Assembly: GCA_023382335.1 (NCBI GenBank)
Contig: JAMCPM010000006.1
Coordinates: forward strand, 134,372-198,371
Direction of reading: 5' to 3'
DNA length: 64,000 bases
DNA from: Actinomycetota bacterium
Lineage (GTDB): Bacteria; Actinomycetota; Thermoleophilia; BMS3ABIN01
A program made the translations under genes and the position numbers. Under the pieces are notes generated by a model. The model searched no databases, was not told the DNA's origin, and worked only from the letters and a program-made list of their open reading frames with translations. Of the stretch, positions 50,656 to 62,353 are shown one piece after another; position 1 is the first letter of the stretch; each line of letters starts with the position of its first letter.

Positions 50656-51162
50656 TTACCCACGCCCCCTCCGCATATCCTCTAGTCTCCTCAAAGTCTC
50701 TACGTCTACTTTATGTTCAAGCTTCCAACGCATTTTATCCATTTCTGGTGAAAATGCAACCTTTTTTGCAAAATTCTTCATGCCGGCAAGAAAATCCCGC
50801 GGCGGGATGCGCTCGACGCGTTTCATCAACGCGCCCTTCTGCACCTCCCAGTCACCGCTGACCACCCGGATGTCTTCGCTGGTGCCGGCGAGCTTTTGCT
50901 GCACCAGTTTGCCGATGATGATGTCCGCGCTCTCCGCCGCCGAAGCGAAGCTTACCGTCACCGGTGTATTGGGAATCCCATGGCTCTCAGCGGATTCGGC
51001 CTGATGGGAATCAAAGACGACAACCGCGGAGGCGCCTTCCGAAGCCATGAAGCTGATGACGTCCTCGACCAGGATCCGGCGCTTGTCTTCCAGCTCATCC
51101 GTGTTGATCTCGCCGGCTTCACGGGCGTGCAATACGTTGTAGCCATCGATGATGTAGATCAT
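50656..51162 (-). CDS. NYN-domain RNase-like protein (YacP/Rae1 family)
   Basis: 168 residues from the ATG at 51162. PIN-like NYN fold: MIYIIDGYNVLHAREAGEIN with the first Asp, VVVFDSHQAESAESHG, VTVSFASAAESADIIIGKLV with conserved acidic residues and IRVVSGDWEVQKGAL. The B. subtilis relative Rae1 (YacP) is a ribosome-associated endoribonuclease. It lies 10 bp after cysS, its normal neighbour. A basic C-terminal helix (KMRWKLEHKVDVETLRRLED) follows. Confidence 0.88.
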   Translation of the reverse strand: MIYIIDGYNVLHAREAGEINTDELEDKRRILVEDVISFMASEGASAVVVFDSHQAESAESHGIPNTPVTVSFASAAESADIIIGKLVQQKLAGTSEDIRVVSGDWEVQKGALMKRVERIPPRDFLAGMKNFAKKVAFSPEMDKMRWKLEHKVDVETLRRLEDMRRGRG

Positions 51163-51172
51163 GGGATTCCGA

Positions 51173-52660
51173 TCAGGTCTTGCGGACCAGCTTGGGTCCC
51201 TGGGGCGTGTCACGCACTTCGTAGCCCGCGGCCGCCAGTTGGTCGCGCGCCTCATCGGCCGCGGCGTAATCTTTTTCCCTGCGGGCCCGCTCCCGCTGCT
51301 CGACAAGATCCAGCAGTGCCTGCTCGAGCCCGGACTCGGCGTACTCCTCACGCGGGATCTCCACTCCCAGGATGGCGAGCAGTTCGGCCAGTTTGTCACG
51401 GGCCTCGGCGAGCAGCATCTTGTCGGCTCCTCTGCCCGCGGATTCCTCGGCATACTCGTTGACAGACCTGACCAGGCCGAACAGCGCCGCCAGGGCGCCG
51501 GCGGTATTGACGTCGTCGCGCATCTCCTCGTGGAACTGCTCCTCTGCATGTTCGAGCGCTTCCCTTAAAGGCTTGCCCTCGGTCGCGTCAACGATTGCCG
51601 GCGCAGCCATAGCTGCGGCAGCGCCGTCGCCGCCTTTGGAGGCCGCAGCGGTGTTTGCCTTTGACTCCAGCACACCTTCGAGCTTCCAGAAGCAGTTGCG
51701 GAAGCGTTCGAGCATGCTGGCCGCCTCTTCGAGATTGGCGTCGGAGAACTCCAGGGGGCTGCGGTAGTGCGAGCTGAGGAAGAAGAGGATCAACACGCGC
51801 GGATCGTATTTCCCCAGAAACTCGCGCAGAAGGAAGATATTGCCAATGGATTTGCTCATCTTCTCTTCCTTGCGCGTGATCATGCCGTTGTGCATCCAGT
51901 AGCGGGCAAAAGTCGTGCCGGTCACGGCTTCGGCCTGGGCGATCTCGTTCTCATGATGAGGGAACACCAGGTCGCGGCCGCCGCCATGGATGTCGAATTT
52001 CTCGCCGAGGTACTCAAGCGACATCGCCGTGCATTCGATGTGCCAGCCCGGACGCCCCTGGCCCCAGGGACTCTCCCAGCTGGGCTCGCCGGGCTTGGCG
52101 GCCTTCCAGATGGCGAAGTCGAGCGGGCTCTCCTTGGCCTCTCCCTCACGCGCCAGTTCGCAGTGCTGCATCTGGTCGGTCTTCTGCCCCGACAGCTTGC
52201 CGTACCCGGCGAACTCACGCACGCGGTAATAGACACTGCCGCCGGTCTCGTAGGCGTAGCCCGCCTCGACCAGCTCCTTGCAGAGGTTGACGATCTCGTA
52301 GATATGTTCGGTAGCTTTTGGCTCGATGTCCGGCCGGCCCAGCCCCAGGCGGCCGGTATCCTCGATGTAGGCGTCGGAATAAGTGCGGGCGACCTTTTCG
52401 GGGGTGATGCCTTCCTTGTTGGCGCGGTCGATGATCTTGTCATCGACGTCGGTGAGGTTCTCTACCAGCTTGACTTCATAGCCGAGATATCGCAGGTAGC
52501 GGGAAAACACGGCGAAGAAGACATAAGGCCGGGCGTTGCCGACGTGCACGTAACCGTAGACCGTCGGCCCGCAGACATAGATGCCTACCTTGCCGCGGTC
52601 GCGGGGGATGAAATCTTCTTTCTTTCGCGTCAGCGTGTTGTAGATCCTGATGTCATTCAT
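51173..52660 (-). CDS. cysS: Cysteinyl-tRNA synthetase
   Basis: 495 residues from the ATG at 52660, which overlaps the gltX stop by 4 bp. Class-I marks: zinc Cys in IYVCGPTVYGYVHVGNARPY (HIGH-like), VENLTDVDDKIIDRANKEGI, WHIECTAMSLEYLG, HGGGRDLVFPHHENEIAQAE and KMSKSIGN. An Ala/Gly/Lys-rich insertion (ANTAAASKGGDGAAAAMAAP; DNA ~51595–51660) lies before the DALR region. The tail VRDTPQGPKLVRK is typical. Confidence 0.95.
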   Translation of the reverse strand: MNDIRIYNTLTRKKEDFIPRDRGKVGIYVCGPTVYGYVHVGNARPYVFFAVFSRYLRYLGYEVKLVENLTDVDDKIIDRANKEGITPEKVARTYSDAYIEDTGRLGLGRPDIEPKATEHIYEIVNLCKELVEAGYAYETGGSVYYRVREFAGYGKLSGQKTDQMQHCELAREGEAKESPLDFAIWKAAKPGEPSWESPWGQGRPGWHIECTAMSLEYLGEKFDIHGGGRDLVFPHHENEIAQAEAVTGTTFARYWMHNGMITRKEEKMSKSIGNIFLLREFLGKYDPRVLILFFLSSHYRSPLEFSDANLEEAASMLERFRNCFWKLEGVLESKANTAAASKGGDGAAAAMAAPAIVDATEGKPLREALEHAEEQFHEEMRDDVNTAGALAALFGLVRSVNEYAEESAGRGADKMLLAEARDKLAELLAILGVEIPREEYAESGLEQALLDLVEQRERARREKDYAAADEARDQLAAAGYEVRDTPQGPKLVRKT

Positions 52661-54228
52661 GATCTGAATTCTTTTGCGGATTCCAGGCGCTGCCTGATCG
52701 TGCCGCCGTCGAGCCCGGAGAGCAGGAACGGCAGTTCCGGCCCGGATTCGCGGCCGGTCAGGGCGATCCTTAGGGTGCGGAAGAGCCTCCTGGCGGGAAT
52801 ATCCCTCTCCTTGCAGGCTTTCTTCCATTCTTTTAAGAGCGCCCGGGCCTCATCCAGAGCTTGCGCGACCGCTGCCGTCGAGGCCTCGATGGCTACCGGC
52901 CACCGGCCGGCGTCAGCCAGCGCCATCTCCAGCACCGCCCCGCTCCCTTCTTCCCTGAGCTCCAGGGCGGCCTCTGACTCAGCCAGTGGAGTTACCATAA
53001 AAAATTCTTCAATCAAAGCCGGCGCCTCTGCCAGCGTCACCAGGGAAGTCTGCACGGCGGTCTCGGCGACCGCGAGCTGGCCGGCTGTGATTTCCGCGGC
53101 GGCAGCGGTGGCCGCACTTTCGCCTTTGGCCGTCGGCGCCGCGCCGGCGCCTTCCATGAACGGGACCAGCGCCCGGTGCAACTCCGAAAGCTCCAGGTCG
53201 CGGATGTGCAGGCCGTTCAACCAGTTCAGCTTCTGGATGTCAAATATCGCCGGGCTCTTCGAGACCCGCTGCAGCTCGAACCCCCCGACCATTTCTTCCT
53301 TGGAGAGCTTCTCCTGCTCGCCCGCAGGCGACCATGATAGCAGCGCCAGATAATTAATGATAGCAGAGGGCAGATAACCCATCCCCCGGAAATCGCCCAC
53401 CGATGTGGCGCCATGGCGCTTCGACAGCTTGGCGCCGTCGGGACCCATGATCAGCGAGTGATGCGCCCATGCCGGCGGCTCGTGGCCCATGGCCCGGAAG
53501 ACCAGCACCTGGCGCGCGGCATTGGTAAGATGATCCTCGCCGCGGATGACGTGCGTGATCCCCATGGCGATGTCGTCGACGACGACCGCGAAATTGTAGG
53601 AGACGCCGCCGCCGGATCGCATGATGATGAAATCCCCGATCACCTCGGAAGAAAAATCCGTGCGTCCGTGGATGATGTCGGTGACCTCGATGGCGGTCTC
53701 CGGCACCTTGAAGCGGATGGTGGCGGGCTCGCCCGCTGCGACCCGAGCCGAGGCTTCCTGACGTTGGAGAGAAGCACAGCTGCGGTCATACTTGGGCATC
53801 TCGCCCCTGGCCAGCATCTTTGCCTTCTGCTCCTCGAGCCGCTCCTGCGAACAGAAACAGTAATATGCCTTGCCCTCGTCGAGCAGCCGTTGCGCCGCAT
53901 GCGCATAGATCCCCGCTTCCGAGCGCTCGCTCTGGCGGTAGGGGCCGAAGTCGCCGCCAACATCGGGGCCTTCGTCCCATTCGAGGCCCAGCCAGGCCAG
54001 GTCGGCCATGATCGACTGCTCGTGCCCGGACGATGATCGGGCCACGTCGGTGTCTTCGATGCGGAGGATGTAGCTGCCGCCGAGATGGCGGGCAAAAAGG
54101 TAATTATAGAGCGCGGTGCGCGCCGAGCCCACGTGCAGGGTGCCGGTGGGGCTCGGGGCGAAACGGACGCGCACAGGTCCGGGCACGGGGCCGCCCGCGG
54201 GGACGGCGGAATCGTTGACGTCGTTCAT
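52657..54228 (-). CDS. gltX: Glutamyl-tRNA synthetase
   Basis: 523 residues. HIGH-type motif in VRFAPSPTGTLHVGSARTAL, YILRIEDTDVARSS, YYCFCSQERLEEQKAKMLAR, IMRSGGGVSYNFAVVVDDIA, VIRGEDHLTNAARQVLVFRA and KLSKRHGATSVGDFRG. An Ala/Thr-rich insertion (AAPTAKGESAATAAAAEITA; DNA ~53085–53155) sits in the C-terminal helical domain. The enzyme may be discriminating or also charge tRNA-Gln; no gatCAB is in the window. Confidence 0.95.
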   Translation of the reverse strand: MNDVNDSAVPAGGPVPGPVRVRFAPSPTGTLHVGSARTALYNYLFARHLGGSYILRIEDTDVARSSSGHEQSIMADLAWLGLEWDEGPDVGGDFGPYRQSERSEAGIYAHAAQRLLDEGKAYYCFCSQERLEEQKAKMLARGEMPKYDRSCASLQRQEASARVAAGEPATIRFKVPETAIEVTDIIHGRTDFSSEVIGDFIIMRSGGGVSYNFAVVVDDIAMGITHVIRGEDHLTNAARQVLVFRAMGHEPPAWAHHSLIMGPDGAKLSKRHGATSVGDFRGMGYLPSAIINYLALLSWSPAGEQEKLSKEEMVGGFELQRVSKSPAIFDIQKLNWLNGLHIRDLELSELHRALVPFMEGAGAAPTAKGESAATAAAAEITAGQLAVAETAVQTSLVTLAEAPALIEEFFMVTPLAESEAALELREEGSGAVLEMALADAGRWPVAIEASTAAVAQALDEARALLKEWKKACKERDIPARRLFRTLRIALTGRESGPELPFLLSGLDGGTIRQRLESAKEFRS

Positions 54229-54285
54229 GAACTATGAGCCGGAAGCCCGCAGATTCTCCACGGGCAACTTCGAGGACATACCCGC

Positions 54286-54633
54286 CTACTCGGTGACGTC
54301 GGAGAAGTGGACCACGGTGACGGTATCCTGCAGCGTCACCGGCCGGTTATAGATCTGGCCGAGCAGGTGCACGACCTCATCGACGCGGCGAAATTCCGGG
54401 TTCTCACGCTCGATGTCGCGCGGCGAGAGATCGTCGATCGGTTTGACCTCGACGCTGTCGATGATGGCGGTGAACAGTTTCTGCCTGGGTCCGTACTTGC
54501 GCCCGATGGTGATCCAGACGAGCTTGCCCTTCTGGTACTTGTGGCTCTTGTCACCGAGCCTCACGGTGGCAGTCTTGCGACGGTGCCGCAGCTGGTCGTC
54601 GTAAATGTGCGAATAAAAATTTATGGCATACAT
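54286..54633 (-). CDS. ASCH-domain-like small protein
   Basis: 115 residues, possibly an ASCH/PUA-like RNA-binding fold: MYAINFYSHIYDDQLRHRRK, TATVRLGDKSHKYQKGKLVW, ITIGRKYGPRQKLFTAIIDS, VEVKPIDDLSPRDIERENPE, and TVTVVHFSDVT. The pattern of a conserved GDK…G…V strand and a late D-L-S motif is that of ASCH proteins. It lies 4 bp after ispF on the same strand, an unusual insertion into the ispDF–gltX order. Function unknown. Confidence 0.7.
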   Translation of the reverse strand: MYAINFYSHIYDDQLRHRRKTATVRLGDKSHKYQKGKLVWITIGRKYGPRQKLFTAIIDSVEVKPIDDLSPRDIERENPEFRRVDEVVHLLGQIYNRPVTLQDTVTVVHFSDVTE

Positions 54634-54636
54634 TTT

Positions 54637-55140
54637 TCAGTCTCCCTTTTCCATTATGCTCCCTCGGCATTCTACCAAACATGTCGCCACGGCCGCGATG
54701 CCCTCGCCGCGGCCGGTAAAGCCCATCTTCTCGGTAGTCGTGGCGCGCACGGCGATATCTTCCCGCGGGATTCCCATCGCCGCCGCCAGCGCGTCGCGCA
54801 TGCGGTCCCGGTACGGAGCGATGCGCGGCTCTTCGAGGATCAGCACCGCGTCGACGTTGCCGGCCTCACAGCCTCGCTCCCTGACCATCGCCATCACCTG
54901 GCTGACAAGTTCCAGGCTGGATATATCTTTAAACCGCTCATCGCTATCCGGAAAATAATGCCCCATGTCTTCCAGACCGGCAGCGCCAAGCAGCGCGTCG
55001 GCGATAGCGTGGGAAAGGACATCGGCGTCGGAATGGCCTTCAAGTCCCTGCGGATGCTCGAGCTCGACGCCGCCCAGGATAAGCCGGCGGCCGTCCGTGA
55101 ATCTATGGGCATCCATGCCGATACCGGTGCGGTATTTCAA
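54637..55140 (-). CDS. ispF: 2-C-methyl-D-erythritol 2,4-cyclodiphosphate synthase
   Basis: 167 residues, full length. Zinc site GIGMDAHRF (Asp, His), LGGVELEHPQGLEGHSDADV with HSDADV, ALLGAAGLEDMGHYFPDSDE, and ATTTEKMGFTGRGEGIAAVA. It cyclises CDP-ME 2-phosphate in the MEP isoprenoid pathway, two steps after IspD. A repeat array now separates it from ispD. Confidence 0.95.
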   Translation of the reverse strand: MKYRTGIGMDAHRFTDGRRLILGGVELEHPQGLEGHSDADVLSHAIADALLGAAGLEDMGHYFPDSDERFKDISSLELVSQVMAMVRERGCEAGNVDAVLILEEPRIAPYRDRMRDALAAAMGIPREDIAVRATTTEKMGFTGRGEGIAAVATCLVECRGSIMEKGD

Positions 55141-55167
55141 ATCGCTTATTCCCTTATCTCATGCGAG

Positions 55168-55256
55168 ATTGCCAATTAGGTAATGTGTCCCTTTATTTCG
55201 AAACTTGCCAATTAAGTAATGTGTCCCTTTATTTCCCAATGTGTCCCTTTATTTCC
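55168..55256 (-). repeat. Dispersed GGGACACATTACTTAATTG repeat array, copy 3
   Basis: Two full units on the minus strand, AAAGGGACACATTACTTAAT (about 55211–55230) and AAAGGGACACATTACCTAAT (about 55177–55196), plus a truncated unit AAAGGGACACATTGGGAAAT at about 55236–55255. The leftmost part of the array on ispD's side is translated as the end of IspD. Confidence 0.8.
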
Positions 55257-55948
55257 CGCCGCCTGAGTATCTCCTCCGCAACGACGATGTCCTCAGGCGT
55301 GGTGATCTTGATGTTTTCCGGACTGCCAGGCGTGATCTTCATCCAGCCGCCGATCCGTTCCACCAGAGACGAATCGTCGGTGGCCTCAGCCAGGACAGAT
55401 GGCCTGACGCGATAGGCTTTCTCTAATTTGATTCGTTTGAATATCTGTGGTGTCTGCGCCGCCCACAGGCGCGAGCGGTCCGGAGTGCGCGTGATCAACC
55501 GGGTGCCGATGCCTACTTCCTTGACGGTGTCAGTGAGCGGCAGGCCGAAAACAACGCCGTCGCAGTCGCCGATAGCCAGATCGCGCAGACCCGATGAAAG
55601 CAGCCCTGTTGGAAACAGGGGGCGGGCGCCATCATGTATCAGCACCGTGTCAATATCGCTGCTCAACTGCTTCAGCCCGTTGAGGACCGAAGCAGCGCGG
55701 TTTTCGCCTCCGGGAACGATGCTGCCGACTTTTCCCAGGCCGAAAGGCTCGACGACTTCAGCGCGGCAGCGCCGCGTGTCCGCAGGGTCGATGACGATGA
55801 CTATCTCTTCGACTTCGGGCGCATTCTGGAATATCGCCGTCGACCATGCCAGAACCGGCCGCCCCGACAGCATCATCAGCTGCTTTGATTCACCGGTTCC
55901 CATGCGGCTGCCGACGCCGCCGGCAGCGATGACCGCGCCTAGGCGCAT
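55229..55948 (-). CDS. ispD: 2-C-methyl-D-erythritol 4-phosphate cytidylyltransferase
   Basis: 239 residues. Nucleotidyltransferase motifs AVIAAGGVGSRMGTGESKQL, PVLAWSTAIFQN, VPGGENRAASVLNGLKQL, VLIHDGARPLFPTGL, and KITTPEDIVVAEEIL near the end. It couples MEP to CTP. The last nine residues (REIKGHIGK) and the TAA are encoded by the dispersed repeat, an unusual tail after the normal LRRR end. The ATG at 55948 starts MRLGAVIAAGG. Confidence 0.95.
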   Translation of the reverse strand: MRLGAVIAAGGVGSRMGTGESKQLMMLSGRPVLAWSTAIFQNAPEVEEIVIVIDPADTRRCRAEVVEPFGLGKVGSIVPGGENRAASVLNGLKQLSSDIDTVLIHDGARPLFPTGLLSSGLRDLAIGDCDGVVFGLPLTDTVKEVGIGTRLITRTPDRSRLWAAQTPQIFKRIKLEKAYRVRPSVLAEATDDSSLVERIGGWMKITPGSPENIKITTPEDIVVAEEILRRREIKGHIGK

Positions 55949-56033
55949 GGTTTCCGGTTCCCGTCCAGCGCGGGATCGCGCAAGCTTCTTCTCCGCAGAT
56001 ATCCGCCCATATTTCCTTCCCGGTACACAAACG

Positions 56034-56059
56034 AGCCGCCGGCGCTCGCGCCGGCGGCT
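56034..56059. terminator. Hairpin between carD and ispD
   Basis: AGCCGCCGGCGC–TC–GCGCCGGCGGCT, a perfect 12-bp stem in the 175-bp gap. The following T-tract is weak on both strands (CGTTTGTG on the minus), so it may be a partial terminator or an RNA-stability element. Confidence 0.55.
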
Positions 56060-56123
56060 GTGATTTCAATCCTGCTCCTATGCCATCAAGGCATACCCTT
56101 GTCCGATAAACCGGCTGCCTTTA

Positions 56124-56648
56124 TCAGGGAGCGTCGTCGAGTTTTCTTCCTGCCGGCGCCGGGCCCAGCTCCTTGAGCACGGTATCGAGGAATTTATCCG
56201 CCTCGACCTCATCCAGACCGCGCGCATACATCAGCTCGCTTGCCAGGATCTTCTTGGCCCGGTTGAACATCTGCTTCTCACCGGTGGACAGTCCTTTCTC
56301 CGCTTCCCGAATGGAAAGGTTCCGCACAACTTCGGCCAACTCGAAAATATCGCCCGTCTTGATCTTCTCACGGTTGTGCTTGAAACGACGGTTCCAGTTC
56401 TTCGGCATCTTGGTCTCGTCCTGCCGAAGGACCGCGATAACTTCATCAACGTCATTCTTGGCAATAACTTTTCTCAACCCCGCCTTGTCGGCACTATCCA
56501 CGGGCACCATGACGGTCATGTCGTTGTGCAAAATCTGAATGGTCAGGTACTCACGCTTCTGTCCCAGGACATCGCGCTTTTCCTTCTTGATGACCGTACC
56601 GGCACCGTGGTGGGGGTAGACAACCTTGTCGCCTACGTTATACACCAA
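56124..56648 (-). CDS. carD: CarD/CdnL-type RNA polymerase-binding regulator
   Basis: 174 residues. N-terminal RNA polymerase-interacting Tudor-like domain (VGDKVVYPHHGAGTVIKKEK, LTIQILHNDMTVMVPVDSAD) and a C-terminal helical DNA-binding domain (NWNRRFKHNREKIKTGDIFE, LAEVVRNLSIREAEKGLSTG, KILASELMYARGLDEVEADK). CarD stabilises open promoter complexes, notably at rRNA promoters. The start is TTG at 56648 with AAGGAGG ten bases upstream; a GTG follows it directly. Confidence 0.93.
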   Translation of the reverse strand: MVYNVGDKVVYPHHGAGTVIKKEKRDVLGQKREYLTIQILHNDMTVMVPVDSADKAGLRKVIAKNDVDEVIAVLRQDETKMPKNWNRRFKHNREKIKTGDIFELAEVVRNLSIREAEKGLSTGEKQMFNRAKKILASELMYARGLDEVEADKFLDTVLKELGPAPAGRKLDDAP

Positions 56649-56731
56649 TGTGGTTCAACCTCCTTCCGTTAAAACTCTTAGTTGTTAACAAAAAGTCAAA
56701 CCTCAGCGAAGGCATCCCAGGTCTATCTTCC

Positions 56732-57823
56732 TTACCTGAAACTGTATTTCTCCGCTAGTGACAACTCCCTGAGCTGTACCAGCCCCTCTCCAATCTCTCT
56801 CGCGCGGACTCTGCCCACTCCTTCGACTGCGACCAGATCGTCCTCTCCCGCGAACATGACAGCCTTAAGGCTGCCAAACTTGTTGATTATGTTACTTATG
56901 ATCGAACTTGGCAACCTCGGGATGTTGCTCAGCACCCGGTAGCCTCGCGGCGTGATCCTTACTTCGGCGGCCTTGGCTTTCTTACGAAAACCGAGGATCC
57001 TGGCGATGGCGTCGGCGTCGAACAGATCGTCCGCCGCCAGCGCGTCCAGCCTCTCTTCGATCTTTTCGACTGCCGGGCCCCTGCCGGGCCGGTAGTCCAT
57101 GATCAGTGACGCCCGGTCACGGGCGACGCCGATCATCAGCTCTTCCAGCTGCATGGCGATGAGGCGCCCCTCTGTCCCCAGTTCAATGAGGTACCTCTCG
57201 ATCTCGCGGGCGACCCGCGAAACCATCTCCGACCGCTGCAGCACGCTGACAACATCATGAAGCGTGGCGGCATCCTCAAACTCCAGGCCCGTGAGATTGT
57301 CTGCCACCTGGTCGAGCCGGGCGCGGTACTTCTCAAGGGTCTGCAGAGCCTGATCCGACTTTGCCAGTAAAACCCTGATGTCGGTGAGCACATGTTTGAG
57401 CTCATCGACGTAGATGCTCACCAGATCGCGATCCATCGAGATCGAGACTGCGATGGCGTCAGTCTGCTTGGCGACCCGTTCGGCCGTCCTGTGCCTAGTG
57501 CCGGTTTCCGAAGTCTCGATCGATGCATCCGGCATCAGCTGCACGTTAGCCCGATGGATGCGGCCGGCGTTCCGGTTCAGGATCACGGCGCCATCCATCT
57601 TGGCAAGCTCATAGAGCATGTTCGGGCTGAAGTCCGTCTCCAGGCGGATGCCGCCGGAAAACAGGAATGAGATCGCGCCTTCTTCCCCGATGACGATCAG
57701 GGCGCCGGTCTTGGCCCGGATGATGCTGTCGATCGCTTCACGCAAAGGACGGCCGGGCGCCACCAAGTAGAGCGCCTCGATCAGCCTCGCATCCATTCTC
57801 AGGTCGCCTCTGGAATCAACCAT
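56732..57823 (-). CDS. disA: DNA integrity scanning diadenylate cyclase DisA
   Basis: 363 residues. DAC domain ~15–145 with the catalytic MDGAVILN and the ATP-binding GTRHRTAERVAKQTDAIAVS; a helical linker (~150–290); and a C-terminal helix-hairpin-helix DNA-binding region (LSNIPRLPSSIISNIINKFG, LVAVEGVGRVRAREIGEGLV). It makes cyclic di-AMP and stalls on branched DNA. Placed between radA and carD, as is usual. RadA is known to modulate DisA in B. subtilis. Confidence 0.95.
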   Translation of the reverse strand: MVDSRGDLRMDARLIEALYLVAPGRPLREAIDSIIRAKTGALIVIGEEGAISFLFSGGIRLETDFSPNMLYELAKMDGAVILNRNAGRIHRANVQLMPDASIETSETGTRHRTAERVAKQTDAIAVSISMDRDLVSIYVDELKHVLTDIRVLLAKSDQALQTLEKYRARLDQVADNLTGLEFEDAATLHDVVSVLQRSEMVSRVAREIERYLIELGTEGRLIAMQLEELMIGVARDRASLIMDYRPGRGPAVEKIEERLDALAADDLFDADAIARILGFRKKAKAAEVRITPRGYRVLSNIPRLPSSIISNIINKFGSLKAVMFAGEDDLVAVEGVGRVRAREIGEGLVQLRELSLAEKYSFR

Positions 57824-57892
57824 GCATCTCCTCGGTCAGATTTCGCGCCCGCGCCCTGCCTGCCGCGTTGACACCAACGTTCCTGTCCGTTG

Positions 57893-59228
57893 TCACTCGA
57901 AAGCTTTTGACAGCGCCATCGAGAGGTTCCCCGCCTCCACGATTCCGGCCCCGTCGTACGCCTTTCCCAGCGACGCCGCGTTCTTGGCCGGCATCACCAG
58001 CGTTTCGATGCCCATCTTCAAAGCTTCGTCGATGCGCCTCTCAGCGCCGATGCAAAATCTCAAATCTCCCGTCAGGCTCAGCTCGCCAAAGCATGCCGCT
58101 TTTGCCCTGAGCGGCCGGTCGCGGTGCGCCGAGGCGATTGCCAGGGCTACGGCCAGATCCGCTGCCGGTTCGTCGACCCGGACCCCGCCGGCGACATTCA
58201 CGAAGATGTCGCAGCCGCTTAGATTGAGTCCGGCGCGCCGCCCCAGCACCGCCACGATCATCGACAGCCGTCCCCGGTCGATGCCGTTGCCGACCAGCCG
58301 CGGGTATTGCATGCCGGTTCCGGCGACCAGCGCCTGCACTTCCACCAGCAGGGCGCGGCTGCCTTCCAGCGCCGCCAGGATCGAAGATCCGCAGCTGCGC
58401 GCGCCTTCTTCCAGGAACAGGGCCGAGGGGTCATCGACCGCCTCCAGGCCCGATTCTTTCATCTCAAAAACGCCGATCTCGTTGGTCGAACCAAAACGGT
58501 TCTTGACCGAACGCAAAACTCTGTAAGTCAGGTTGCGGTCCCCTTCGAACTGCAAGACCGTGTCAACCATGTGCTCCAGGACCCGCGGACCCGCCAGCGC
58601 GCCCTCCTTGGTGACATGCCCGACCAGGAAAACCGAGATGCCGTCTTCCTTGGCCAGCCGCATCAACCTGCCGGCGGCTTCCCGCACCTGGCTCACCGAT
58701 CCCGGCACCGATCCGATCTCGTCGCTGTATAGCGTCTGCACCGAATCGACCACCACCAGCTCGGGCCGGGCCTTCTTCAGCGCGGCGATGACCGAGTCCA
58801 GATTCGTCTCGGCCAGGATCTCCACCGGTCCCACGTCATGCAAAAGCCGGTCCGCGCGCAACTTCACCTGCGCGGCGGACTCTTCGCCAGATACCAGCAG
58901 AACGCGATGATCGCGGCAGAGGTTGGAAAGCACCTGCAGCAGCAGCGTACTTTTACCTATTCCCGGCTCACCGCCGACCAAAACGATGGAGCCCGGGACT
59001 ATGCCTCCGCCAAGCACCCGGTCGAGCTCGGAGATGCGCGTCTGAATACGCTCGACTGCCTGCGACTCGATCTCATCGATCCGCCGCGGCGTAACATCCC
59101 TGACACTGCCCGGGCTTGCCGCCCGTCCGTCTATGCGTTCTTCCGTGAAGCTGTTCCAGGCGCCGCAGCCCGGGCAACGCCCGAGCCACTTGTGCGCCTC
59201 GTGGCCACACTCACCGCAGGTGAAAAGG

Positions 59229-59245
<17 letters not shown>
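57893..59245 (-). CDS. radA: DNA repair protein RadA (Sms)
   Basis: 450 residues. N-terminal zinc finger FTCGECGHEAHKWLGRCPGC, Walker A in LVGGEPGIGKSTLLLQVLSN, Walker B LVVVDSVQTLYSDEIGS, the RadA-specific KNRFGSTNEIGVFEM motif, and a C-terminal Lon-like domain (NVAGGVRVDEPAADLAVALA). RadA is a branch-migrating helicase in recombination. Its start overlaps the clpC stop by 17 bp. Confidence 0.96.
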
Positions 59246-61748
<2,503 letters not shown>

Positions 61749-62143
61749 GGTTCTCACCTTTCCGGGTAAATCCACCCCTCGGTGAATGCCCCTCATTGCC
61801 CAATTGTTCCCGGGCCGGCCAAGCCCGAAACGCAGTAATTTCTGGACTTCGCCACCCGCCGGCTCTAATCCTTTGCACGCCCAATCGGCCGTGACAGTCC
61901 CGGGCTTAAATTCAGCCCGGCAACCGGCGGTAAAACCGCCCGCTTACGCGGGATTCCTGGAATATCCGTAATTAGCGCCTAAAAGGTTGTCAGGGAAAAC
62001 TTGCCAGTTCTTGCCTGTTAATGCAGCGCCGGCACCTGTGGCCGGCTAGGAATAACGTGCGTGGTTTGCAGTTTCAGGGGGTTGGCGGCCTGTTTGCCGC
62101 CTGTATCGCTAGCTTCCAGACGAATGGCTCCCCTCGCTTGGCT
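61749..62143 (-). promoter_or_regulatory. Long structured leader of the clpC operon
   Basis: About 395 nt lie between the predicted transcription start and clpC. On the minus strand three hairpins follow one another at about 61899–61955: CCCGC–GTAA–GCGGG type, GGCGGT–TTT–ACCGCC type and CCGGGCT–GAATTTA–AGCCCGG. No open frame of gene quality is present. I could not match it to a known riboswitch. Confidence 0.5.
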
Positions 62144-62150
62144 GAGACCC

Positions 62151-62179
62151 ATTATAGCACAGAGCGCTTTTCGCTTAAA
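62151..62179 (-). promoter_or_regulatory. Housekeeping promoter of the clpC–radA–disA–carD operon
   Basis: Minus strand: perfect TATAAT (62156–62151) with a TGC extension directly upstream (extended −10), and TTTAAG (62179–62174) 17 bp away as −35. It is the best promoter match in the window. Confidence 0.75.
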
Positions 62180-62315
62180 CCGGGGATTTGCCGTGGGGAA
62201 CGGCTTTTGGGGGGAAATCAGAGAGGCTGCTGCCAGGATTGAGTGTGGGGGGTTCCTTCCAGGAGATCCCGATCGCCTCCTGCGGGAACAGTGATGATTC
62301 CTGAAGCTTTAAGCG

Positions 62316-62353
62316 CAGGGAATAAACCCGGCGCGGCGCAGATTTATTCCCTG
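62316..62353 (-). terminator. Hairpin overlapping the SRAP gene stop codon
   Basis: CAGGGAATAAA and TTTATTCCCTG form an 11-bp perfect stem around 16 nt; the TAA stop of the SRAP gene lies inside the 5' arm. The absence of a U-tract after the stem makes true termination uncertain. Confidence 0.45.

Noticed and set aside
61749-62143. c-di-AMP (ydaO/yuaA) riboswitch in the clpC leader
   Set aside because: A few short GGGGUG-like pieces recall it, but the ordered conserved blocks of that class are not present.
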